In this document: positions 25,980-35,550 of the stretch, one piece after another | Position numbering within the stretch: position 1 is the first letter of the stretch | Layout of the letters: each line of letters begins with the position of its first letter | From: QFOX01 sp044237845 | GTDB taxonomy: Bacteria > Pseudomonadota > Alphaproteobacteria > Rickettsiales > UBA3002 | DNA: 56,137 nt | Reading direction: 5' to 3' | Assembly: GCA_044237845.1 (NCBI GenBank) | Contig: JBIIEL010000013.1 | Coordinates: 1-56,137, forward strand | The notes under the pieces: generated by a model | What the model saw: only the letters and a program-made list of their open reading frames with translations | Told to the model about the DNA's origin: nothing | Databases searched by the model: none | Made by a program: the position numbers and the translations under genes

Positions 25980-27788
25980 CTATGCCCCAAGCTGATCGAT
26001 ATAATCGCTGATGACATCCAGCCCAGCTTGCCAAAAGTCGGGGTTGCTGGCATCCAACCCGAAGGGTTTGAGCAGTTCTTTATGGCGCAGCGTGCCGCCA
26101 GCTTTCAGCATGGTGAGGTATTTTTTTGCAAAAGCATCGCCCTTGCCCGCCTTTTTCTCGCGCAGATAAACACCGTAAAGCGAGTTCACCAGACAGTCGC
26201 CGAACGCATAGGCATAGACATAGAACGGCGAGTGAATGAAATGCGGGATATACATCCAGTAGACATGATATTCCGGGGAGAGTTTGATTGAATTCCCAAA
26301 AGATTCTTTCTGAACGCCCATCCAGATATTGCCGATTTGAGCAACCGATAGCTCGCCAAAGCGACGCGCATCATGCACCTTGCGCTCGAACTCGCAGAAC
26401 GCAATCTGCCGCACCACAGTATTGAGCATGTCCTCCACCTTCGAGGCGATTTGCATCACCCGGCGTTTTTTGTCCGTCTCGCGGTTGAGCAGCTCTTGGA
26501 AGGTGAGCATTTCGCCGAACACACTGGCAGTCTCGGCGAGCGTCAGTGGCGTATCCGCCATCAGCGCGCCTTGGCTGGCTGAGAGCACCTGATGTACGCC
26601 GTGCCCAAGCTCATGCGCCAGCGTCATCACATCGCGCGTTTTGCCGAGATAGTTGAGTAGCAGATAGGGGTGCGACGAAGGCACCGTCGGGTGCGCAAAA
26701 GCGCCGGGCGATTTGCCGGGGCGCACGGGCACGTCGATCCACGCGTTGTCGAAGAATTTCTGGCCAACTTTCGCCAGCTCCGGCGAGAATGCGTGATAGG
26801 CATTGCGCACCAGCGATACGCCCTCCGCCCACGGGTAGTTCTTGTCGCCCGCGGCAGGCAGTGGCGCATTGCGGTCCCAATAATCTAGCGCTTTGACACC
26901 GAATTGCTTCGCCTTCCACGCGTAATAGCGGTGCGAGAGCTGCTTGTAGTTTTTCTTCACGGTGGCGATCAGCGCATCCACCACTTCGTCTTCCACCTGA
27001 TTGGCGAGGTTGCGGCTGCTGATGGGGCGCGCGAAACCGCGTTTCTCGTCCTCAATCTGCTTCGCTTTAGCGAGTGTGTTGGTAATGAGCGCAAACAGCG
27101 GTGCGTTTTTCTCAAACACGCGGGCGATTTCTTTCGCTGCTTCCTTGCGTTTTTGGGGGTCTTTGTCCGACATTAAATCGAACACTTCCGCCGACGAGAC
27201 TTCTTTTTTGCCGATGGTGAAGATGAGGCGGCCAATCGACTCATCAAACAAGCGCTGCCAGGAGCCCATGACGACCGAATTCTCGTGGATATACTGCTCC
27301 AGATTATCAGCGAGCTGATAGGGCTTACTGCTGCGCACCGCATCCAACCACGGCTTATAGCGCGACAGTTTCGCTGATTTTTTGTAGGCGGAGGCAAGAA
27401 ATTTTTCGTCGAGCTTGTTGATTTCCAACCCGAAGAACACCAATTGGGATGAGATGGAGGTCAAGGCCTCGACCGTGTTCTGGTAGAACTGGGTGATGGC
27501 CGCATCCATCATGTCGCCCGCATAGAGCAACTGCGCATAGCTGCCGAGGCGTCCCAGCGTGTCCTGCATCTTTTCGTATTCGATGATAGCGGCAGCAAAT
27601 TGCTCGGTCGAGAGCTTCGCCAACTTGCCTTGATACTGCTTGGCAAATGTGGCAGCATTTTTTGTCAGTGATTTAAGATCACGCGCTACGGAAGGGTGGT
27701 TGGGTGATGGATAAAGATCCGACAAGTCCCATACCGGGAGTGGCTTTGCTTTCACCGTCGTTTTTTTAACCGCTGCGCGCTTGGCCAT
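25980..27788 (-). CDS. pepF: oligoendopeptidase F (M3 family)
   Basis: 602-aa zinc metallopeptidase of the M3B group that cuts short peptides in the cytosol. The zinc motif is AHELGHGVHQ (around residue 390) and the third ligand lies in LAETASVFGEMLTF. The N-terminal oligopeptidase F domain includes LSDLYPSPNHPSVARDLKSL. The length is normal. The start lies two bp after the stop of the upstream periplasmic-protein gene, so they are co-transcribed. No leader peptide. Confidence 0.95.
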   Translation of the reverse strand: MAKRAAVKKTTVKAKPLPVWDLSDLYPSPNHPSVARDLKSLTKNAATFAKQYQGKLAKLSTEQFAAAIIEYEKMQDTLGRLGSYAQLLYAGDMMDAAITQFYQNTVEALTSISSQLVFFGLEINKLDEKFLASAYKKSAKLSRYKPWLDAVRSSKPYQLADNLEQYIHENSVVMGSWQRLFDESIGRLIFTIGKKEVSSAEVFDLMSDKDPQKRKEAAKEIARVFEKNAPLFALITNTLAKAKQIEDEKRGFARPISSRNLANQVEDEVVDALIATVKKNYKQLSHRYYAWKAKQFGVKALDYWDRNAPLPAAGDKNYPWAEGVSLVRNAYHAFSPELAKVGQKFFDNAWIDVPVRPGKSPGAFAHPTVPSSHPYLLLNYLGKTRDVMTLAHELGHGVHQVLSASQGALMADTPLTLAETASVFGEMLTFQELLNRETDKKRRVMQIASKVEDMLNTVVRQIAFCEFERKVHDARRFGELSVAQIGNIWMGVQKESFGNSIKLSPEYHVYWMYIPHFIHSPFYVYAYAFGDCLVNSLYGVYLREKKAGKGDAFAKKYLTMLKAGGTLRHKELLKPFGLDASNPDFWQAGLDVISDYIDQLGA

Positions 27789-27790
27789 GG

Positions 27791-29242
27791 TTACCCCCGC
27801 ACACCGTTATCCGGCACGGCAATCGGCTTTGTTTTTTCTTTCGATGCATCCGGAAGCGTCGGCGCGGGAACGGCGGCACCTTCTGGCGCCACCTCCTCAA
27901 CATCGTCACCTGTTTCAGCCGGCGGATTGATTTTGAGGGCATGCTTTAAGATGGTAGCAAACACTTCTTCAAATGTGGTGTTGCCGATTTTGAAAGCACC
28001 ACCATGCTCACGCTCAATAGCAACATCTGCGTCCGTTAACTGCGCAAGCGGTGTACCGGTGACTTTTTGCAGCAGTTCAGGAACCCAAATTTCCGCCTCG
28101 GGCGTAAGCATTTTGCGCTTTTTCAGTTCTGCCAGCACGAATGGCACATTTTTAAGTGTGACTCGCGCCTTACCCGTTGGCAGCATATCTGTAGGGCTGC
28201 TAATAAAATCAGCGGTTGCACTTAGACTCGCGTCTTTCGTGGTTAACTCAAAGTTTTTCAATGTAATTGTTGGATCTTTTGCAGCGGATTTCTTATTTGC
28301 ATCCTCTACGTCGCCATCCGAATCATCCTCAGATGCGCCGACATAACCGAAATCCACATTCAGCGCCATGGGCGCATAAGGAAGCACCCCATCCGGCGCG
28401 GTAATTGGTCCAATGTTCATTTTATTTTTGATCACAGGCGTTTTTTGAGCGTCGAGCGTATTGCTCCAGTGTGCTTCGATGCCCGCCACTGTAATAATAC
28501 CTTCCGGAGCCGATTTAGGAGACGTGGTGATCTGTTTAAATGAAATATCCGCTGTTCCAAGACCACTATCATCATCAGCAAGATTGGTTTTTATCGTACT
28601 GTTCGGTGCAATGGTAATGTGGATCGTATCATACACAGGCACCACGGTCGGCGTTGCATCTTCCTTACCTTCTGCATGTTCTACGCGCAGATAGGTCAGA
28701 TCGATCGATGCCGGCGCCGTATGCGACAGCGCAGTGTATGTTAGATCCTGCAGTTTCTTCTGTGAAATCGTTGCTTCAAGCGGCCCATTCGACTCAATTT
28801 TTAGAAGTGATTTTTCTGGCGCATTCATCCCTGCAAAGTTAACCGGATGCGGTAGCGAGAAACGCAGTGCTGAGAGATCCATTGATTCTCCATGAATCTC
28901 TAGCGTATCAGTAGTGACAACGACTGCGCTGGAATCACCGTCTGGCGTAATCGTTTCTGGTGTCAGCGGCTTAATAGTCATTACAGGCTTATTAATTACC
29001 GCATGTTTGTTTATCAGCGTACCAACCACCTGAACCTCGCCATAAGTCACGTCGATCGCGCGACCACTCGCTTTCCCTTTTTCCTTGAGAAGCACGATAT
29101 ATTCGTCGAGCTTTTGCTTCACAATTACTTGATCTAGCCCACTGCGGGAAATAAAGAAAATGCCCCCCAGCAATGCGAGAAGCGCGACTGCTGCTGGAAT
29201 CAATAATTTCGATTTTTTGCTAGTAGCTGGTGCCTCAGTCAT
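27791..29242 (-). CDS. membrane-anchored periplasmic protein of unknown function
   Basis: 483 aa. A short charged N-terminus is followed by one membrane helix (LLIPAAVALLALLGGIFFIS, about 13-32). The rest is rich in beta-strand-like alternation and Thr/Asp (VMTIKPLTPETIT, DTLEIHGESMDLSALRF, ITLKNFELTTKDASLSATADF), as in inner-membrane proteins with long periplasmic beta domains of the DUF945/AsmA/DUF2125 kind, but I cannot name the family. The C-terminal 60 residues are Pro/Glu-rich and probably disordered. It lies 22 bp after fdx and two bp before pepF. Confidence 0.8.
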   Translation of the reverse strand: MTEAPATSKKSKLLIPAAVALLALLGGIFFISRSGLDQVIVKQKLDEYIVLLKEKGKASGRAIDVTYGEVQVVGTLINKHAVINKPVMTIKPLTPETITPDGDSSAVVVTTDTLEIHGESMDLSALRFSLPHPVNFAGMNAPEKSLLKIESNGPLEATISQKKLQDLTYTALSHTAPASIDLTYLRVEHAEGKEDATPTVVPVYDTIHITIAPNSTIKTNLADDDSGLGTADISFKQITTSPKSAPEGIITVAGIEAHWSNTLDAQKTPVIKNKMNIGPITAPDGVLPYAPMALNVDFGYVGASEDDSDGDVEDANKKSAAKDPTITLKNFELTTKDASLSATADFISSPTDMLPTGKARVTLKNVPFVLAELKKRKMLTPEAEIWVPELLQKVTGTPLAQLTDADVAIEREHGGAFKIGNTTFEEVFATILKHALKINPPAETGDDVEEVAPEGAAVPAPTLPDASKEKTKPIAVPDNGVRG

Positions 29243-29264
29243 GAGATTCTCTCGATGGTTTGGG

Positions 29265-29600
29265 TTATTTCTTGACGGACATATTACGGGTGCCGCTCAG
29301 CACAGATACTTTTAGGCCTTCGAGGCTGTCATTCATCATAATCTGGCAGCCGAGGCGCGAGGTGTGCGTGAGGCCGAACGCGAGGTCAAGCATGTCTTCC
29401 TCGTCTTCTGTTGCGGCAGGTAGCGCCTCATAAAACGCAGGGTCGATAATCACATGGCAGGTAGAACAAGCGAGCGACCCTTCGCACGCGCCCTCAAGCG
29501 GCACGGCGTTTTTATGCGCGACCTCGAGCAGCGAAATGCCGTTTGGCGCGCTGATATGTTTCTCGGTGCCGTCTGGCATCACAAAAATAATGTTAGGCAT
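29265..29600 (-). CDS. fdx: 2Fe-2S ferredoxin, ISC type
   Basis: 111-aa adrenodoxin-type ferredoxin that supplies electrons for Fe-S cluster assembly. Cluster ligands are Cys39, Cys45 and Cys48 (CEGSLACSTC) and Cys85 (LGCQ). It lies three bp after hscA, so hscB-hscA-fdx is one unit. The genes iscR, iscS, iscU and iscA are not in the window. Confidence 0.95.
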   Translation of the reverse strand: MPNIIFVMPDGTEKHISAPNGISLLEVAHKNAVPLEGACEGSLACSTCHVIIDPAFYEALPAATEDEEDMLDLAFGLTHTSRLGCQIMMNDSLEGLKVSVLSGTRNMSVKK

Positions 29601-29603
29601 TTG

Positions 29604-31454
29604 CTACTCCACTTCATCTACGTTACGCCCTGCGAGCGCACCCGCAATAGCATGATTCATCCGCCGCTCTGCAAACCCACCCACCAATGCGCTGAGCTGA
29701 TGCGCCTCGTGGTCGATACGTTCGCGATTCTCGCCCGCAATCACTGTTTTTAGCCGTGCGATCTGGCCTTGAATCATCATTTCTTCGCCCGGCTTCAGCA
29801 GCGCCTTATCCGCTGCCATGGCCGATTCGACTTCCCTCACCGTCCGTTCGGCTTCCACCCGCGCCTCGATGAGCAACCGCTCCATAATATCGCTGCGCGC
29901 ATGTTCCATGCCGGCGCTCACCATACGTTCGATTTCCTCAAAGGCAAGCCCGTAGGAGGGATTTACCTCCACTTGCTGCCTTGTGCCAGTGGTGAGTTCC
30001 TCCGCCGCCACAGTGAGCAGCCCATCCGCATCGATGGTGAAGGTAATACGCACCTTTGCAGCACCCGCGACCATTGGTGGAATGCCGCGCAGCGTGAACT
30101 TTGCGAGCGAACGGCAATCTACCACCTTTTCGCGCTCGCCCTGCAATACATGAATAATCATGGCTGTCTGGCCGTCCTGATAGGTCGTGAATTCTTGCGA
30201 GAACGCAGCTGGAATCGGTGTATTGCGGTGGATGATTTTCTCGACAATGCCGCCCATCGTCTCAAGCCCGAGCGACAGCGCAATCACGTCGAGCAGCAGG
30301 TGGTCTGCGCCCTTCGTCAACGCCTCCGCCTGCAATGCCGCGCCGAGAGCGACGACCAGATCCGGGTCGAGCGAGTCATACGGTTTTTTGCCAAACAGCG
30401 CGGCAACCGCGCGCTTCACCAGCGGAATCCGCGTCGAACCGCCGACTAGCACCACATCCGTAATTTCTGCGGCGCTGAGACCAGCATCGGCCAGTGCCGC
30501 CTCGCAACAGCTGAGGCTACGGCGCAGCAGCGGCTGTATAAGCAATTCAAGCGCAGCCACATCCAGCGCGAGCATGGTGCCACGCCACTCTAGTTGCGTG
30601 CTGGGTGTGCTGCTCAATGCCTCTTTCGCAGCGCGGCACAGCGATAGCAATTCCGCCAACTCAGCAGGCGAGAGGGATTGTTGCTCACCCCCCACGCGTG
30701 CGAGCATTTCCTCGGCAATTGCGCGGTCGATATCATCACCGCCGAGCGCCGTATCCCCCGCGGTCGCGAGCACCTGGAACACGCCCGCTTGCAGCTTGAG
30801 GATGGAAATATCAAACGTACCGCCGCCGAGGTCATAAATCGCGATGGTGCCTTCGGTTTTCTGATCGAGTCCATAGGCAAGCGCTGCGGCTGTCGGTTCG
30901 TTGATGAGGCGTAGCACCTCGAGCCCGGCCATGCGTGCGGCATCCTTCGTCGCGGCGCGCGCCGCATCGTCGAAATAGGCGGGAACGGTGATGACGGCCT
31001 TGCTGACCTTACGCCCCAGCGCATCCGCCGCCATGTCGCGCAGATGTTTCAAAATCTCCGCTGAGATTTCCGTCGGCGTTAGCTCGCGCCCATCCACACG
31101 CAGGCGCACAAGGCCGTTCTTTTCCGCCATGGTCGCATAGACTGCGTTGCCGCCCACATCCGCGATATCCGCCGCGGACTTACCCATCAGGCGCTTGACG
31201 GAGGCGATCACCCCCTCCTCGCCCTCGCCATAGGCGCGGCGCGCTTCGTGCCCCACAACCACCGCCCCATGCGCATACTGCACGATGGAGGGCTGGATCG
31301 CACGGCCGAATGCGTCGTGAATCGGCTCCGCCTCACCGTTGCTGGCAATGGCGACGACGCTATGCGTGGTGCCGAGGTCGATGCCGATCGCCACCGAATC
31401 CGCATGAGGCAGCGGCGTTTCACCGGGCTCGCAAATCTGAAGCAGGTTAACCAT
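29604..31454 (-). CDS. hscA: Fe-S protein assembly chaperone HscA (Hsp70)
   Basis: 616-aa specialised Hsp70 that, with HscB, releases clusters from the IscU scaffold. ATPase-domain motifs are AIGIDLGTTHSVVA, YDLGGGTFDISIL and LVGGSTRIPLVK. The substrate domain holds RNTPIPAAFSQEFTTYQDGQ. The C-terminal lid is shorter than in DnaK. Its start overlaps the end of hscB by eight bp. HscA rather than DnaK is decided by neighbours and length. Confidence 0.96.
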   Translation of the reverse strand: MVNLLQICEPGETPLPHADSVAIGIDLGTTHSVVAIASNGEAEPIHDAFGRAIQPSIVQYAHGAVVVGHEARRAYGEGEEGVIASVKRLMGKSAADIADVGGNAVYATMAEKNGLVRLRVDGRELTPTEISAEILKHLRDMAADALGRKVSKAVITVPAYFDDAARAATKDAARMAGLEVLRLINEPTAAALAYGLDQKTEGTIAIYDLGGGTFDISILKLQAGVFQVLATAGDTALGGDDIDRAIAEEMLARVGGEQQSLSPAELAELLSLCRAAKEALSSTPSTQLEWRGTMLALDVAALELLIQPLLRRSLSCCEAALADAGLSAAEITDVVLVGGSTRIPLVKRAVAALFGKKPYDSLDPDLVVALGAALQAEALTKGADHLLLDVIALSLGLETMGGIVEKIIHRNTPIPAAFSQEFTTYQDGQTAMIIHVLQGEREKVVDCRSLAKFTLRGIPPMVAGAAKVRITFTIDADGLLTVAAEELTTGTRQQVEVNPSYGLAFEEIERMVSAGMEHARSDIMERLLIEARVEAERTVREVESAMAADKALLKPGEEMMIQGQIARLKTVIAGENRERIDHEAHQLSALVGGFAERRMNHAIAGALAGRNVDEVE

Positions 31455-31962
31455 GCGCAGCCTTCAACCGATAAATGAGCATATGCGCCTCTTCCATCGC
31501 CTTGCCGAGATACTGCAAGCGCATGGTTTCCTGCGCGGCGCGCGCGAAATCGCTTTGTGCGAAGGCCTCTTCCAGCGCTTTGGTGGTAGCGGCTGCGCGG
31601 GATTTAATTTCGGCGACGGATTGCGCGAGCGTCGCGCCGCTCTCGCCCGCATCCGCGATGTGTTCGCGCAGCTCCATCATTTCCATCAGCAAGGCGGGGG
31701 GCGGTGCAGCGTCATCCTCCAGCGCCGCATAGCCGTTGAGGTTCAGCAGATGCTCCGCGCGCGTCAGCGGGTTTTTGAGGGTTTCATAGGCATCGTTCAC
31801 CAGCTGCGAGCGTAGAATCGCCGCTGTGCGCTCGGCCTCTGGCTTGCCGACAAAGCGATCCGGATGTGTGGCGCGCTGCGCGGCGAAATAGGCATCCGTC
31901 AGCGTTTTTTCGTTCAGCGAAAACGCAGCCGTTAACCCAAGAATATCGAATAGATTCTGCAC
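31447..31962 (-). CDS. hscB: Fe-S cluster assembly co-chaperone HscB
   Basis: 171-aa J-protein partner of HscA. The N-terminal J-domain has FAAQRATHPDRFVGKPEAER (HPD motif), followed by LVNDAYETLKNPLTRAEHLL, and the C-terminal three-helix domain binds IscU in known members. It overlaps hscA and lies 41 bp after ddpX. Confidence 0.94.
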   Translation of the reverse strand: MQNLFDILGLTAAFSLNEKTLTDAYFAAQRATHPDRFVGKPEAERTAAILRSQLVNDAYETLKNPLTRAEHLLNLNGYAALEDDAAPPPALLMEMMELREHIADAGESGATLAQSVAEIKSRAAATTKALEEAFAQSDFARAAQETMRLQYLGKAMEEAHMLIYRLKAAHG

Positions 31963-32003
31963 GCAGGCTATCTAGGGCAGAAGCGGCAGGGTGTCTATGG
32001 TTT

Positions 32004-32564
32004 TTAAGCCATCATTCCCGTGCCAGCCTCGGCATCCGAATAAAGTGGGTAGAGGGCGCGGGCGTTGAAGAGCTGGTAGTGCCACCACTCGTTGCGGTAG
32101 AAATCCCACCCCGAGCTAGTCATGATGCCCATCAGCAGCAGGCGGTTGCGTTGCGCCTCGGCGTTGATATCCAGGCGCCCATGATGCGAGCGCGGGTGGA
32201 ATTCGTCGAACGCAGTGCCCATGTCGAGCGGTGTAAAATCCCATCGGCACAACACTAAATCCACCGCCGCCCCACGCGAATGGGGGGAACCACGGCGTGG
32301 GTCGGCGAGAAAATGAGGGTCGGGCGTGTGCTCCCACAGCTTCCACTGCGCCTCGGTCGGGCGGAAGGCATCGTAAATGATAAAGCGGTAGCCCTGCGTT
32401 TTGGCGAGCGTGACGGCTTTCGCTAATTTCTCTGCCGCCTCCACATGCAAATAGCAGCGCGCGCCTCTGCGATAAACCGACTTGCCGGTAAAATTATCGG
32501 CCGTGGCATATTTGAGGTCGATGCGCACATCGTGCGACTCCGGCGTGATCTCAACTAAAGACAC
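32004..32564 (-). CDS. ddpX: D-alanyl-D-alanine dipeptidase (VanX/DdpX family)
   Basis: 186-aa zinc dipeptidase that splits D-Ala-D-Ala, probably for peptidoglycan turnover. Zinc ligands are in SPHSRGAAVDL (His and Asp) and in EWWHY (His), with the catalytic Glu in EWWHY. The GTG start at 32564 is favoured because GGAGG lies seven bp before it; the ATG at 32624 would overlap olsA by over 70 bp. With GTG the overlap with olsA is 14 bp, suggesting translational coupling. No vanH/vanA genes are present, so a resistance role is not supported. Confidence 0.9.
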   Translation of the reverse strand: MSLVEITPESHDVRIDLKYATADNFTGKSVYRRGARCYLHVEAAEKLAKAVTLAKTQGYRFIIYDAFRPTEAQWKLWEHTPDPHFLADPRRGSPHSRGAAVDLVLCRWDFTPLDMGTAFDEFHPRSHHGRLDINAEAQRNRLLLMGIMTSSGWDFYRNEWWHYQLFNARALYPLYSDAEAGTGMMA

Positions 32565-33354
32565 CGTTTGCCTCCAGCGTTTCTTTGAGGCCCGCTGCGA
32601 CAGCGAGCTCGCAGGTTTTTGCAAGCGCTTTGCGGTCGCCGTGGCTATCTATCCGCTCGACCGGGTAAAACCGCGCTTTCACCTCAATATACGGAAAGCT
32701 GAGCAAGCGCAGCGTGTGGTCGAGCAGCGTTGCCTCACCAATCCACGCCACGGATTCACGCGTTGCGGCACTCAGCGGTGTGGTGCCGATATGCGTGTAA
32801 GCAAGGCTCAGCGGCTGCACAGGCAGGTTATGCTCCTCCACCAAATTAAAGAAGCCGCTTTTGAATGGCAGCACGCGGAAGCCGTCGCCCGTGGTGCCTT
32901 CCGGGAATAAGGCGAGCACCTTGCCCTGGCGCAGTTTTGTTTCCATCTCGGCGCGGGCGCGGTGCATATCGGTCGGCTTACGCTCGACAAAAACGCAGTC
33001 TGAAAGGATGGCAAGCTGTCCGACAAACGGCCAACTGCGAATCTCGCGCTTCGGTGTAAACGACACCGGCAGGAAGGAACCAAGAATAAAAATATCGAGA
33101 TAGCTGGTATGGTTGGAGATCAAGATAAATGGCCGTTTTGCACCGATTTCACCCTCGCGCGTCAGGCGTATGCCGCAGATTTTCACCGCGCCCTTGTGAA
33201 ATAAACAGACAGAAAACCCTTGGAAACGATGGGCACGGATGAGCCATCCCAAAGACACCGGAATGGTCATGAACAACGCCCAGCTGATGAGTGCGGTCAG
33301 CCGGATAATGCCACGGAGGTAGGATTTCGGCAGGGCAGCAGCTTCAGGGGTCAT
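32551..33354 (-). CDS. olsA: 1-acyl-glycerol-3-phosphate acyltransferase-like protein, OlsA type
   Basis: 267 aa. A hydrophobic N-terminal segment (ALISWALFMTIPVSLGWLI) anchors a PlsC domain with the HX4D motif NHTSYLD and the ALFPEGT motif. As the direct partner of olsB (four-base ATGA overlap), it most likely O-acylates lyso-ornithine lipid to ornithine lipid, a phosphorus-free membrane lipid, at the inner membrane. A general PlsC role in phospholipid synthesis is the alternative. Confidence 0.88.
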   Translation of the reverse strand: MTPEAAALPKSYLRGIIRLTALISWALFMTIPVSLGWLIRAHRFQGFSVCLFHKGAVKICGIRLTREGEIGAKRPFILISNHTSYLDIFILGSFLPVSFTPKREIRSWPFVGQLAILSDCVFVERKPTDMHRARAEMETKLRQGKVLALFPEGTTGDGFRVLPFKSGFFNLVEEHNLPVQPLSLAYTHIGTTPLSAATRESVAWIGEATLLDHTLRLLSFPYIEVKARFYPVERIDSHGDRKALAKTCELAVAAGLKETLEANGVFS

Positions 33355-34148
33355 GCTTCGGACTCAGGCATATAACGGTTACTATAGCTCGCTTTGAGCT
33401 GGTCGGTCTGTACGATGATCGACACATCGCAGGTGTTGAAGGCGTAATCGAGCACCGCGCCATCCCCCACATAGCCGTTCACGCGCAGATAGGCCTTAAT
33501 CAGCGGCGGCATCGCATTGATGGCCGCGCGCGGCACCACCTCTTCTTTCGGCATCAGGTTCATGTTGTTGTAATGCGCAGGCAGTGCAATCGGGCGGATG
33601 GCCTCCGGCGCCAGATGGTAGTGATAGAGATACGAAAGCGCATGGACATGTTCCTTGATATTCACACCATGGAAACTCGCACACCCGAACATCAAGCCGA
33701 TATCCTTCGCGGCGATAAACGAGCCGATGCCCTGCCATAACAGCTGAATCACCGAACGAGTGCGGTATTGCTGCTCCACGCATGAACGGCCAAGCTCCAT
33801 AATTTCGCCATCGAACGCTTTGAGCTGAGCGATATTATATTCGGTCTCGGTATAAAAACTGCCGATTTTCGACATATTTTGGCGCGTGAGCAGACGATAG
33901 GTGCCGACCACGCGCGCATCACCCACACGGTTATTGTCGATCACCAACAGGTGAAAGCAGGCGTCGTCGTACATATCGAAATCGCGCTTCTGCTGCTGCA
34001 CGGCAAGGTTTGCCACTGCACCCATTTCCTCGCAAAAAATGCGATAGCGCAGACGCTGTGCGGCATAGACATCCGCTTCACTCTCCGCAAGGCGAAGGGT
34101 CAGCTGACCTGCATGAACGGGCTCGAATACAGGTTCAAAAATCATCAA
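33351..34148 (-). CDS. olsB: L-ornithine N-acyltransferase, OlsB type
   Basis: 265 aa of the GNAT-like autoinducer-synthase/OlsB group: LTLRLAESEADVYAAQRLRYRIFCEEMGA, then EIMELGRSCVEQQYR and MFGCASFHGVN. OlsB links a 3-hydroxyacyl chain from ACP to the alpha-amino group of ornithine. It overlaps olsA by ATGA and lies 11 bp after fur. Ornithine lipids commonly replace phospholipids under phosphate limitation, but no Pho-box-like site was seen before this gene. Confidence 0.88.
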   Translation of the reverse strand: MMIFEPVFEPVHAGQLTLRLAESEADVYAAQRLRYRIFCEEMGAVANLAVQQQKRDFDMYDDACFHLLVIDNNRVGDARVVGTYRLLTRQNMSKIGSFYTETEYNIAQLKAFDGEIMELGRSCVEQQYRTRSVIQLLWQGIGSFIAAKDIGLMFGCASFHGVNIKEHVHALSYLYHYHLAPEAIRPIALPAHYNNMNLMPKEEVVPRAAINAMPPLIKAYLRVNGYVGDGAVLDYAFNTCDVSIIVQTDQLKASYSNRYMPESEA

Positions 34149-34159
34149 AATCCACCGTT

Positions 34160-34576
34160 CTATTTATGCTTATCAAGCGGGACGCCGAATAATTCCAGGC
34201 GGTGATCCACCAGCTTATACCCCAGTTCGCGGGCGATACGCTCTTGCAGGCGTTCAATTTCTTCGTTCACAAATTCCACGACTTTTCCGGTTCGCAGATC
34301 GATAAGATGGTCGTGGTGCTGCTCGGGAATTTCTTCGTAACGGGCGCGGCCATCGCCAAAGTCGTGGCGCTCGACAATTGCCGCATCCTCAAACAATTTC
34401 ATCGTGCGATAGACAGTCGCGATGCTGATTTTATCGTCGATTTTCGCAGCGCGGCGGTAAAGTTCTTCGACATCCGGGTGGTCAGCAGCGTCTGAAAGCA
34501 CGCGCGCGATGACGCGCCGCTGGCCTGTCATTTTTAGGCCTTTTTCAATACATTTTTTCTCTAAAACGCTCGACAT
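34160..34576 (-). CDS. fur: Fur-family metal-responsive repressor
   Basis: 138 aa: winged helix (KMTGQRRVIARVLSDA, ISIATVYRTMKLFEDAAIV) and dimerisation domain with the metal segment EQHHDHLID. The C-terminal CxxC zinc pairs of E. coli Fur are missing, as in many alphaproteobacterial Fur/Mur proteins. Iron or manganese specificity cannot be told. The start is uncertain: ATG 34576 gives the usual N-terminus but lies just after the predicted transcription start, and ATG 34588 is in the promoter. It is 11 bp before olsB and likely the first gene of the olsB-olsA-ddpX-hscBA run. Confidence 0.9.
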   Translation of the reverse strand: MSSVLEKKCIEKGLKMTGQRRVIARVLSDAADHPDVEELYRRAAKIDDKISIATVYRTMKLFEDAAIVERHDFGDGRARYEEIPEQHHDHLIDLRTGKVVEFVNEEIERLQERIARELGYKLVDHRLELFGVPLDKHK

Positions 34577-34583
34577 GACAAGG

Positions 34584-34613
34584 AACATAGTCCGAGCACG
34601 CAGGTTCGTGCAA
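34584..34613 (-). promoter_or_regulatory. possible fur promoter
   Basis: On the minus strand: TTGCAC (34613-34608), 18-bp spacer, TATGTT (34589-34584). The spacer region holds the short inverted repeat GCACG-aacctg-CGTGC, a possible operator. The transcript would be nearly leaderless. Confidence 0.3.
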
Positions 34614-34644
34614 GTTATAGTTTGGCTAGCAATGGGTTAGTGGA

Positions 34645-35472
34645 TTATAGCGCATCTAGCCCGATATCCACTGCCACGGCGGAATGGGTTAACTTCCCGA
34701 CGGAAATATGTGCAACCCCTGTTTCCGCTATCGCCCGCACCGTTTGTAAATTCACGTTGCCGGAAGCCTCGGTGAGCACCCCCCTCGCCTTCGCGCGGCA
34801 GACTCCTTCGCGCAAATCATCCAGCGCCATATTATCAAGTAGAACGCTATCGACAGCGAGCGCCAGCGCTTCATCGAGCTGTGCCAGTGTATCGCACTCG
34901 ATTTGGATTTTTTTCCCACTCGCTCGTGCGGCCTCAATCGCCGCCTTCACGCCACCGGCGATCGCAATATGGTTGTCTTTAATCATTACCGCGTCGTAAA
35001 GCCCCATGCGATGATTCTTCCCACCGCCGCAGCGCACCGCGTATTTTTGCAGCGCGCGCATGCCGGGGATAGTTTTACGCGTGTCGAGAATTTTAGCCTC
35101 CGTGCCCGCCACCGCGTCTACATAGCGCCGCGTCAGCGTCGCCACGCCGGAGAGATGTTGAATGAGATTCAGCGCCGTGCGCTCCCCCGCGAGTAGCGCC
35201 CGCGCCGGGCCTTCAATCGTCGTCAACTTAGTGCCTGCAGCGACGGATTCACCATCCGCCACATGGAGTGTCACCTTCACCGCTGGGTCGATCATCTGAA
35301 ATAACTGAGGAAGATATGTCAGCCCTGCCACCGTCAGCGCCTCGCGGGCATTGACTGCCAGCCTCGATTGCAGCGCAGCAGGCACCACGCTGTTGCCCGT
35401 CACGTCTCCCGTTCCGATATCCTCGGCCAAGGCGGCTTTTAAAAATTCCTGAATTTCCGGGGCGTGATGCAT
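34645..35472 (-). CDS. nadC: nicotinate-nucleotide diphosphorylase (carboxylating)
   Basis: 275-aa quinolinate phosphoribosyltransferase, which converts quinolinate and PRPP to nicotinate mononucleotide in de novo NAD synthesis. Recognisable stretches are EDIGTGDVTGNSVV, ERTALNLIQHLSGVATLT, ILDTRKTIPGMR, AVRCGGGKNHRMGLYDAVMIKDNH and the C-terminal HISVGKLTHSA. It is divergent from the SdhA-type gene at 35551 and near nadA, so this is the NAD locus. Confidence 0.95.
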   Translation of the reverse strand: MHHAPEIQEFLKAALAEDIGTGDVTGNSVVPAALQSRLAVNAREALTVAGLTYLPQLFQMIDPAVKVTLHVADGESVAAGTKLTTIEGPARALLAGERTALNLIQHLSGVATLTRRYVDAVAGTEAKILDTRKTIPGMRALQKYAVRCGGGKNHRMGLYDAVMIKDNHIAIAGGVKAAIEAARASGKKIQIECDTLAQLDEALALAVDSVLLDNMALDDLREGVCRAKARGVLTEASGNVNLQTVRAIAETGVAHISVGKLTHSAVAVDIGLDAL

Positions 35473-35550
35473 ATCAAGTCTTTACGAATTATTTGGTTTT
35501 AGCTTCGGTACGACTATATAAGGAGTCTTTACTAACTACAAGAACCGCTC

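Noticed and set aside
32004..32564. ddpX as part of a vancomycin-resistance cluster
   Set aside because: No vanH, vanA or vanRS-like genes are near. The neighbours are olsA and hscB, so ordinary peptidoglycan recycling is more likely.
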